From Halpernia frigidisoli (lineage in GTDB: Bacteria > Bacteroidota > Bacteroidia > Flavobacteriales > Weeksellaceae): a stretch of DNA of 64,000 nt. The first letter of the stretch is position 1; each line of letters begins with the position of its first letter. Below the pieces are notes generated by a model, which did not search any database, had not been told where the DNA came from, and worked only from the letters and a program-made list of their open reading frames with translations. The position numbers and the translations under genes were made by a program. Positions 41,960 through 49,700 of the stretch are shown here, one piece after another. The DNA lies in contig NZ_FOQT01000001.1 in the NCBI RefSeq assembly GCF_900113805.1, positions 910,411 through 974,410 on the forward strand, given 5' to 3'.

Positions 41960-43174
41960 ATGAAAAACGCTTATATAATTGACGGAACGCGCTCTGCGAT
42001 TGGTAATTTTAAAGGAACTTTGGCCGAAATCCGGACTGATGATCTTTTAGCGCAGGTTTTAAAAAATTTAATCAATAAAAATCCAGAAATCCCCTTAAAT
42101 AAAATTGACGATGTTATTATTGGTTGCGCCAATCAGGCGGGAGAAGACAATCGAAATGTCGCAAGAATGGCTTTACTTTTGGCAGGAATTCCTTTTTCTG
42201 TGCCGGGAGAAACGGTGAATAGATTATGCGCTTCCGGAATGAGCGCAATTGTTCAAGCTGCAAGAGCTATAAAATCTAACGAAGGTGATCTTTTTATTGC
42301 TGGTGGCGTAGAAGGAATGTCACGCGCGCCTTACGTTATTTCAAAAAGTTCTAGCGCATTTGGTACCGACGCAAAAATGTATGATTCAAGTTTTGGCTGG
42401 CGATTTACAAATCCTAAAATGGTAGATCTTTTTGGTGTTGAAGCGATGGGAAATACTGCGGAAAATCTCGCAGAAATGTTCAATATTTCCCGTGACGAAC
42501 AGGATGAATTTGCTTTAAATTCTCAAATGAAAGCTACAAAATCTCAAATTTCAGGCAGATTAAAAGAAGAAATCTCAGATATAAAAATAGCGCAAAGAAA
42601 AGGGGATGATTTGATTTTTAACGTAGATGAATTTGTAAAACCAAATTCAAGTTTAGAAATTTTAGGAAAACTTCGTCCGGCTTTTAAAAAAGAAAACGGC
42701 AGCGTCACCGCCGGAAATTCTTCCGGTTTAAATGATGGCGCAGCCGCAGTTTTAATTGCTTCGGAAGATGCGGTAAAAGAATATAATCTAAAACCTTTAG
42801 CAAAAATATTAAGTTCCGCAGTTGTGGGCGCTGAACCAAGAATTATGGGAATTGGTCCGGTTGAGGCGACCAAATTAGCTTTAAAAAGAACCAGTTTAAC
42901 ATTAGAACAAATTGATGTTATCGAATTAAATGAGGCTTTCGCAGCGCAAAGTATTGCGGTTTTAAAGGAATTAAATTTAGAAAATAATGATCCGCGTGTC
43001 AATATAAACGGCGGCGCAATTGCACTTGGACATCCACTTGGAATGAGCGGCACAAGGATAACATATTCAGCTGCGCTGGAATTAAAAAATTCTGGAAAAA
43101 AATACGCTTTAGCGACCATGTGTGTGGGCGTCGGACAAGGTTACGCGGTGATTTTAGAAAACTGTAATATTTAA
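41960..43174 (+). CDS. thiolase, PcaF/PaaJ-like (3-oxoadipyl-CoA thiolase?)
   Basis: The 404-residue thiolase cleaves or forms 3-oxoacyl-CoA. Catalytic Cys90 is in NRLCASGMSAI, His in NGGAIALGHPLGMSGTRI and the second Cys in ATMCVGVGQG. The segment MYDSSFGWRFTNPKM followed by MGNTAENLAEMF resembles 3-oxoadipyl-CoA thiolases of aromatic degradation more than acetoacetyl-CoA thiolases. No pca, paa or beta-oxidation gene is adjacent, so the pathway is open. It has its own terminator and is monocistronic. Confidence 0.85.
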   Translation: MKNAYIIDGTRSAIGNFKGTLAEIRTDDLLAQVLKNLINKNPEIPLNKIDDVIIGCANQAGEDNRNVARMALLLAGIPFSVPGETVNRLCASGMSAIVQAARAIKSNEGDLFIAGGVEGMSRAPYVISKSSSAFGTDAKMYDSSFGWRFTNPKMVDLFGVEAMGNTAENLAEMFNISRDEQDEFALNSQMKATKSQISGRLKEEISDIKIAQRKGDDLIFNVDEFVKPNSSLEILGKLRPAFKKENGSVTAGNSSGLNDGAAAVLIASEDAVKEYNLKPLAKILSSAVVGAEPRIMGIGPVEATKLALKRTSLTLEQIDVIELNEAFAAQSIAVLKELNLENNDPRVNINGGAIALGHPLGMSGTRITYSAALELKNSGKKYALATMCVGVGQGYAVILENCNI

Positions 43175-43190
43175 AATTTAATCAAAATTA

Positions 43191-43223
43191 AAAAATCCCA
43201 ACACAATAATGTTGGGATTTTTT
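43191..43223 (+). terminator. intrinsic terminator of the thiolase gene
   Basis: AAAATCCCAACA and TGTTGGGATTTT pair around CAATAA (43192-43221), followed by further T. Confidence 0.92.
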
Positions 43224-43255
43224 AATTTTATTTTGAAAGAACGAAACTTCTACTT

Positions 43256-43331
43256 TAGCCCCGATTGCAGCGGCATCCTTTTTTGGCGCGAGCGAAGCGA
43301 GCGCCGAAAAAGATATAGCGGAAAGCGGGAC
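43256..43331 (+). repeat. structured intergenic repeat, type A copy 4
   Basis: The copy begins TAGCCCCGATTGCAGCGGC and ends GATATAGCGGAAAGCGGGA then CTT. The tip GGCGC-GAGCGAAGCGA-GCGCC pairs perfectly at its base; in copy 1 the same tip has lost one pair. It lies between convergent genes just past the thiolase terminator. Confidence 0.85.
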
Positions 43332-43374
43332 TTATTTTGAAACAGAAAATTAATCTTCTTGCTTCTAAAAAATA

Positions 43375-43818
43375 CTACAATATTCTGGAAGGTTCGTCAT
43401 AATTCACCATCCAGTCTACACCAAATTTGTCGGTCCACATACCAAAATAAGCGCCCCAAAATGTGCCTGATAATGGCATTGTTATGTTTCCACCTTCTGA
43501 TAATTTATCAAAAAGATTTGTCGCCTCGTCACGTGATTTTGCATCCAGCGAAAGTTGAAAACCATCACCGCGTGAAAATTCTTTGTCAGATTTCGTCATT
43601 ATATCGCTTCCATAAAGAAACGTTTCTTCAGAAATTTGCAGTTTTGCATGCATCACTTTAGTTTTTTGCTCTTCAGAGATTTCCTCCATTCCTTCCTGCG
43701 GTGGCATATCACCAAATAAACTAAATTCTGCAAAGGCTGTGTCAAACACACTTTTGTAGAATTCAAATGCTTCTTTGCAATTGCCGTCAAACATTAAATA
43801 AGGGTTTATTGTTGCCAT
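43375..43818 (-). CDS. VOC family protein, PhnB-like
   Basis: The 147-residue protein opens MATINPYLMFDGNCKEAFEFYKSVF, the usual start of PhnB-like members of the glyoxalase/VOC superfamily, and ends GTFWGAYFGMWTDKFGVDWMVNYD. FLYGSDIM and RGDGFQLSLDA fill the middle. The activity is unknown; such proteins may bind metal or small molecules. It lies upstream of a type A repeat and 51 bases downstream of the DUF1569 gene on the same strand. Confidence 0.88.
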   Translation of the reverse strand: MATINPYLMFDGNCKEAFEFYKSVFDTAFAEFSLFGDMPPQEGMEEISEEQKTKVMHAKLQISEETFLYGSDIMTKSDKEFSRGDGFQLSLDAKSRDEATNLFDKLSEGGNITMPLSGTFWGAYFGMWTDKFGVDWMVNYDEPSRIL

Positions 43819-43869
43819 ATTTTTATTTTTAGTTTTTAGTTTTTAGTTAAAATATTTTTTAATTCATTA

Positions 43870-44325
43870 TTAAACGCCGAACTGTTCCAAATGATGGTTG
43901 AGATGTTTTGCAAACATATTATTCCATTCCGAAGATTTTAATTTTCCAAAAGACGAACTTTCTTTTCCGTCAAATGCTTCGGCACCAAGTTGTTGCGTTT
44001 TCTGGATAAAACCGATCAAACGTAACTTTTCAGCGTCAAAATCTCTGGAATCTGCAATTTTAAAAGCCAAACTTGTCGGTAAATTTTGTTTGTAAGGAAC
44101 ATCATTGATTATTTTAGACTTTACAAAATTCTTTAAAATAAATTTTGCGATCCCACTTACTTTTTTATGCTTTTGTGGCTCGTAAACCATTACATAAGAA
44201 ACATTGCAGTGCGCCAGCATTTTGTCAACCGTCATACTTCCCCACTTTCGCTGGGTTTCTGCAGATAATTTTTGAATTCTGTCAATGTAATTTTGAGCTT
44301 CTTTGAGGTCGAAAATGTTCTGCAT
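43870..44325 (-). CDS. DUF1569 (DinB-like) protein
   Basis: The 151-residue helical protein carries the DinB/DUF1569 pattern: RIQKLSAETQRKWGSMTVDKMLAHCNVSYVM (His near 54), a basic helix and the C-terminal EWNNMFAKHLNHHLEQFGV. These His residues are the likely metal ligands of the four-helix bundle. The activity is unknown; bacillithiol or mycothiol-type transferases use this fold. It is expressed with the VOC gene downstream. Confidence 0.82.
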   Translation of the reverse strand: MQNIFDLKEAQNYIDRIQKLSAETQRKWGSMTVDKMLAHCNVSYVMVYEPQKHKKVSGIAKFILKNFVKSKIINDVPYKQNLPTSLAFKIADSRDFDAEKLRLIGFIQKTQQLGAEAFDGKESSSFGKLKSSEWNNMFAKHLNHHLEQFGV

Positions 44326-44443
44326 TTAATAAATTCTATGTTTTAACAAAATTAATTTTTTTCCAGTGAAAACAATCAATTATTTTAATTAACTCTAATT
44401 TCTGCAATCAAAATTAAATTTTAAATAAGAAATCTTCTTGAGG

Positions 44444-44474
44444 TTGAATTATAAAAAATATCCTCTTAATTTTG
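44444..44474 (+). promoter_or_regulatory. promoter of the MFS gene
   Basis: TAATTTTG (44467-44474) fits the -7 consensus, with TTG at 44444-44446 at -33 spacing. The ATG is 19 bases past the box. Confidence 0.6.
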
Positions 44475-44493
44475 CACCTTACAAAAAACGAAC

Positions 44494-45651
44494 ATGAATA
44501 AAAACTTATTTCCATTGGCTTTGGGCGGTTTAGGAATTGGCACTACAGAATTCGTAATTATGGGACTTTTGCCGGATGTTGCCAGTTCTTTAAAAATAAG
44601 CATTCCGGAAGCGGGACATTTAATTTCGTCTTATGCTTTCGGCGTTGTCGTTGGCGCCCCTTTGCTGATCGGCTATTCAGCGAAATTTCCACCTAAGAAA
44701 ATCCTGATGGTTTTGATGGTTATTTTCACTGTTTTCAATGGTTTATCAGCTTTATCTTCCAGTTATAATGTTTTAATGGTGATGCGTTTTCTCTCAGGTT
44801 TACCTCACGGCGCCTTCTTCGGCGTTGGAACTGTGGTCGCGGTGAAACTCGCTAAAGAAGGAAAAAAAGCACAGGCAGTTGCTGCAATGTTTGGTGGTTT
44901 GACGGTCGCAAATTTAGCAATGGTTCCGTTGGTTACTTATATTGGTCACGAACTGAACTGGCGTTTTGCCTTTGGAATTGTTGCTTTATTGGGAATTTTA
45001 ACTCTACTTTTTTTAAAACTTTGGCTTCCTGATTTAGAACCTCAAAGAACAACAACTTTAAAAGAAGAGTTGATTTTCTTTAAATCAAATAAAGCCATCA
45101 ATATCTTGGCAATAACGGCAATTGGTTTTGGCGGACTATTTACGTGGTTCAGTTATATCGCACCTTTGATGACGAATGTTTCAGGTTTTCAGAAAGATTC
45201 TATTTCTTATATTATGGTTTTGGCGGGCGCCGGAATGGTTGTGGGAAATTACGCGGGCGGAATTTTAGCAGATAAAATGAAACCGGTTTTAGCGATTGCT
45301 TTATTGTTCTCGTTAATGATTTTAGCTTTGATTTTAGTTTTCCTGTTTTCAGAATATAAAATTATTTCACTGATCTTAACTTTCATTTGCGGCGCACTTT
45401 CTATGTCAGTTGGCGCACCAGTAAATATTTTAATGTTAAAAGCTGCAAAAAATTCAGAAATGATGGCTGCTGCTTTCATGCAGGCAAGTTTTAATGTGGC
45501 TAATTCTTTGGGTGCATTTTTGGGCGGCTTACCTTTGGTATACGGTTTAAGTTATAATTATCCCTCCTTGGTTGGCGCAGGAATGGCTTTCATCGGATTA
45601 TTTTTGAGCTTTGTTTACTTTAAATCTTTTAATGAAAACGAAATTAATTAA
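44494..45651 (+). CDS. MFS exporter, AraJ-like
   Basis: The 385-residue transporter has about 12 membrane segments. The start NKNLFPLALGGLGIGTTEFVIMGLLPDVA is typical of the AraJ/drug-efflux DHA1 group, with RFLSGLPHGAFFGVGTVVAV and the central loop WLPDLEPQRTTTLKEEL. It probably uses proton-motive force to export a small sugar or drug-like compound. No regulator gene is next to it. Monocistronic. Confidence 0.88.
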   Translation: MNKNLFPLALGGLGIGTTEFVIMGLLPDVASSLKISIPEAGHLISSYAFGVVVGAPLLIGYSAKFPPKKILMVLMVIFTVFNGLSALSSSYNVLMVMRFLSGLPHGAFFGVGTVVAVKLAKEGKKAQAVAAMFGGLTVANLAMVPLVTYIGHELNWRFAFGIVALLGILTLLFLKLWLPDLEPQRTTTLKEELIFFKSNKAINILAITAIGFGGLFTWFSYIAPLMTNVSGFQKDSISYIMVLAGAGMVVGNYAGGILADKMKPVLAIALLFSLMILALILVFLFSEYKIISLILTFICGALSMSVGAPVNILMLKAAKNSEMMAAAFMQASFNVANSLGAFLGGLPLVYGLSYNYPSLVGAGMAFIGLFLSFVYFKSFNENEIN

Positions 45652-45962
45652 CGATAAAGTTTAAAACAATTTGAAAATTTTTAAATTTCATTTTGTGCAT
45701 ATTATCTCAATTTCAAATATCACGTCCTTATCAAAAGGGTTTTTTTAAAATTTATAAATTCATCCAAATTACAGTTTTTCAATCCGCGTTTCTCATTGCG
45801 GAATTTCGCACTTTTCGTGGCAAGAATACTTCTTTAAATAATTTTACTATAAATCACTTTATCTCTTATTTAAATAAAATTAAAATTTTTATTTCTATTT
45901 TTATAAATCTAACATTACATAGTTTACGTATATAGAAGCTATTAACTAAATAAAATTTTATT
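45652..45962. other. intergenic region without a gene
   Basis: These 311 bases are AT-rich. A weak hairpin with seven T (CCTT/AAGG, 45726-45746) may terminate the MFS gene. A second hairpin TCCGC/GCGGA lies at about 45781-45800. The 80-codon frame here has no start context or family likeness, and I leave it out. Confidence 0.4.
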
Positions 45963-46607
45963 ATGAAAATTCAGAAACTACTTGTCGGTGCTTTGTTCGC
46001 AACTTTATTGTTCACAACAAGCTGTAAAAAAAGTGAAACCGTTGAATCTAGCAACAGTATGGACAGCACCGCTATGGCACAACCAGAAATGGTGACTGAC
46101 AGCGCAAATGCTACAATGTCTGGCGACACGAAAATGGTTGGTGGTGCAGAAATGTATCCTACAAAAAATATCATCGAAAATGCAGTAAATTCTAAAGATC
46201 ACACGACTTTGGTAGCCGCTGTAAAAGCAGCCGGTTTGGTAGAAACATTATCTGGTCCAGGACCTTTCACAGTTTTTGCACCAACTAACGAAGCTTTTGC
46301 AATGCTTCCTGACGGAGCTGTTGATGGTTTATTAAAACCTGAAAACAAAAAAGCATTAACAGGCGTATTAACTTATCACGTTGTTGCAGGGAAAGTTTCT
46401 GCAGAAGATTTAATGAAAATGATCAAAGACGGCAATGGTAAAGCAACTTTATCTACTGTAGCCGGTGGAAAATTAACTGCTTCAGAAAAAGATGGTAAAG
46501 TTTATTTAACTGACGAAAAAGGCGGTGAAGCAATGGTAACAATTGCAGATGTAAATCAGTCAAATGGCGTAATTCACGTTGTTGATCACATACTAATGCC
46601 AAAATAA
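45963..46607 (+). CDS. fasciclin (FAS1) domain lipoprotein
   Basis: This 214-residue lipoprotein has a signal ending LLFTTSC (Cys21). A Ser/Thr/Met-rich linker follows (about 25-65), then one FAS1 domain: TLVAAVKAAGLVETLSGPGPFTVFAPTNEAFAMLP, VLTYHVVAGKV, and the H2 motif SNGVIHVVDHILMP at the end. FAS1 proteins mediate adhesion or bind small ligands. It probably sits in the outer membrane. It is monocistronic with a strong bidirectional terminator after it. Confidence 0.93.
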   Translation: MKIQKLLVGALFATLLFTTSCKKSETVESSNSMDSTAMAQPEMVTDSANATMSGDTKMVGGAEMYPTKNIIENAVNSKDHTTLVAAVKAAGLVETLSGPGPFTVFAPTNEAFAMLPDGAVDGLLKPENKKALTGVLTYHVVAGKVSAEDLMKMIKDGNGKATLSTVAGGKLTASEKDGKVYLTDEKGGEAMVTIADVNQSNGVIHVVDHILMPK

Positions 46608-46674
46608 TTAGTAGAATTTCTATTATTAAATTTGTGAATGTGTAAAAGATATTCTTTTCAGTTCCTCAAATTAA

Positions 46675-46712
46675 ATTAAAAAATCGCTTCCAAATTCTGG
46701 AAGCGATTTTCT
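46675..46712. terminator. bidirectional terminator
   Basis: AAATCGCTTCCA and TGGAAGCGATTT (46681-46709) form a perfect 12-bp stem around AATTC. T runs on both sides serve the fasciclin gene (plus) and the alpha-2-macroglobulin gene (minus). Confidence 0.92.
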
Positions 46713-46736
46713 TTTGATTAATATTTCAGTTTGATT

Positions 46737-49700
46737 TTACTCTTTGATTTCAACACTCGTTCCTTGCGTATGCGCATTCATTTGCGGCGCGTAATAATTT
46801 TGCAAAGTCGTAATTCCATTTGAGAATTTTCCGGCAGCGTTGCAAACATAATCGTACTCAAACACATATTTTCCTTTCGGCATATATTGAATATAAAAGT
46901 TGGTTGAAGCATCTTTCGTCGATTGATAATAACCCAGATTATTTTTATATTCATACCCAGAAATCACATTTAAAGGTTCAAATCCTGCGGCGCGCATATC
47001 TTTTAAATGGATAAATTCCATACTTCTGTCGGTGTTTAAGATCATTCGGACGGTCACTTTATCGCCAATTTTTAACGGCGAATTTCCATCAATTTTTTGC
47101 AATTCTTCACCATTTACGGTTTTTACTTTTTTATACAATTCTTTTGTTATTGAAATATAAGATTCAGACGATTTTATTTTCCCTAAATCTTCATAATATT
47201 GCCAAAATAAACCACCTTGCACAATTCTAGCGCCAGGTTTTGTAATCGTGACTGTTCCTAATTTTTTATCTAAAACATCAGATTTTAAGGTAGATTTCAT
47301 ATAACCCGTTGCTTTCACATCTGGATTTTCCAACGTTTTTCCGCCCCAAATAATTGTTGCTTTATCAGAATCTGAAGAGGTCCAAGATTTCCCTGAATTT
47401 AAAATTGTAAAAATCACTTCTGCCGTTCCGCGCGAACTTCCCCAGGAATTGACTTCTTTTTGCGTGATCAACCAGATTTTCATTTCCTCAATCATTTTTT
47501 CATCGATTGGTACCAATTTATTAAACGCTTCCAAAGCACCTGCTTGATTCACCACTTTTGAAGAAAACCAACCCCAATCATTTAAGTTTTGTTTCCAGTA
47601 AATTCCATGCGTTTCACTTTCCGTGGAAGTTTCTTTTAAATAAGTCAGGAATTTTTTTGAAATATCTTTCAGTCCATAATCATCAAATAAAATGGCTAAT
47701 CTGTGCAAACCAACGAAAGTGAAATCTGTTATTTTTTCAGTCTTTGCTTTTAAAATTACGGCGTTTTTCAGCGCAGTTCCTTTTTGTTTTAAAGGGAAAT
47801 CTTTTTCCCAATAATTTCGTGTGTCGAGATAATCTAAAACATAATTATTAACCACATTTTTATCGATTTCCCCGTATCGAACAACTTCAGAATCAACATA
47901 TTTTACCAGTTTTGAAACCATTTCTTTTTGCTCGGAAGATTGGTAATCTTTTACGTTTCCTTTAAGCCAAACATTAATTCTGCCCAAACTTTTCAAAATA
48001 TACAACGAAGTAGAATATGAACTCGGATAACCGGAATACCAGGAAAATCCACCATCTGGATTTTGCAGTTTCTGTAATTCTGACCAGTCATCGTTAATGG
48101 AATTTTTCATCGTATTCGCATCAAACAATCTGGCAATTTTCGCCATTTGGTCTTCCTCATTTTTACTTTCCAAAACCCACGGCGTTTCCTCTAAAAGCAA
48201 CTGTTTTAATTCCTGATTTTTATCCAAATTACTTTTTAGCAAACCTTTACTTTGATATTCATCAAAAACAGTTTTCAATTTTGGATTGGCTTTAAAAATT
48301 TCTGATGCCAAAACATCCGCAAACCATTTATTGAAAACCACATCAGCCGAATTATTTTGGTCATTTTTAAGACTTGGCAAAGCAAACATAATTTCCCAGA
48401 TCGGATTTGTTGTGAGTTCCAAAGTATTAGAAAAATTCTGAATCGTTGTCGAATTATTTTTAGTCAAATTTTCTATGCTAAAAGTTTTAGTTTGTCCTTC
48501 TTTCACAAAAATCGGAACAGCATCTGTTACCAACATTCTATTTGGTAAAACTGCAATTGCTTTTTGTTCGCCATCAGAAAAATCGCCGGCTTTTGCGACT
48601 ACTTTTAAAATAATTGAACTTACATTATTCGGTACTTTTATAGTCCAGTTGACCACAGAATTTCCATTTTCTTTTAAGTCAAATGATTTTTGAATGTTAT
48701 TTAAATTAAATTTTGAAGAAATATCTTCATTTGTAAAAGCATCTAAAATCTGCAATTGCGCCGTTCCGTTCAAAGGCTTATCGACCAAACTAGACAATTT
48801 AGATTGCAGTTGAAGTTCATCACCTTCACGCAAAAATCTCGGATAATTTGGCGTTACAGAAAATTCTTTCTGCGTCACCACAGATTTTTCTAAAGTTGCA
48901 CTTCTCGCATCTTTTGTATGTGCCAAAAACATAAGTTTCCATTGTGCCAATGCTTCCGGCGAGGTAAATTCAAAAGACACATTTCCATCTTTGTCGGTCA
49001 TTAAATTAGGATAGAAAAATGCGGTTTCATTTAAATTTTGACGAACTGGAATGTTGTCTAAATTTTCTATATTTTTCTTTTTTAATGAATTGTAGCCAAC
49101 TACTACAACATCATCAATACTTTTTGAATTGACAGAATCTTTTTGAACATTTAAACCCGCAACTTGTCCAGATAAAGCGCGTAAAGCCATTGGTGCTGAA
49201 ACTTTTCGTTCTTGTTCCATAGCATAATCTCTAAACATTAACCATCCATCAAACCAATTAAAACCAGGTTTTTCAATATTGTAATTGTTTAAATAAGGAA
49301 TTCTTTTACTATAATTTTCTTGACTTAAACCTTCATTAATGCCGTAATTAGACATTCTAAAATAATCATTTTGCAGACTTTGCCAATAGTAAGAATTAAC
49401 TGCAAATTTATCCAAAGACATATCATACATATTTGCCAAAACTTCGGCATTTATTTTTTCTTTATCATCGCCCAAAACTCTTACCGTCCATTTTTCTTTT
49501 TGTCCGGGTTCTATTTTATCCCGAAAAGTCACGGTTTCTATGCGCAATGGTTTTTTATCTGAGGCAATATTTAAATTCACAGATTCTGTTTGCACATCAT
49601 TAAAAGCCACCAACTGAAACTGGACATTCATCTGTTTAATACTTTCATCTTTCGGGAAATCAACGTTATATTCTAAAACGCCATTTTTAAATTTCTTCTG

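Noticed and set aside
43529-43536. TCACGTGA core as a possible parS site
   Set aside because: It lies in the VOC gene and its flanks do not match the parS consensus TGTTTCACGTGAAACA; no better match was seen by eye.
45693-45935. 80-codon frame between the MFS and fasciclin genes
   Set aside because: AT-rich, Phe/Ile-rich composition, no start context, no family likeness; reported as an empty gap.
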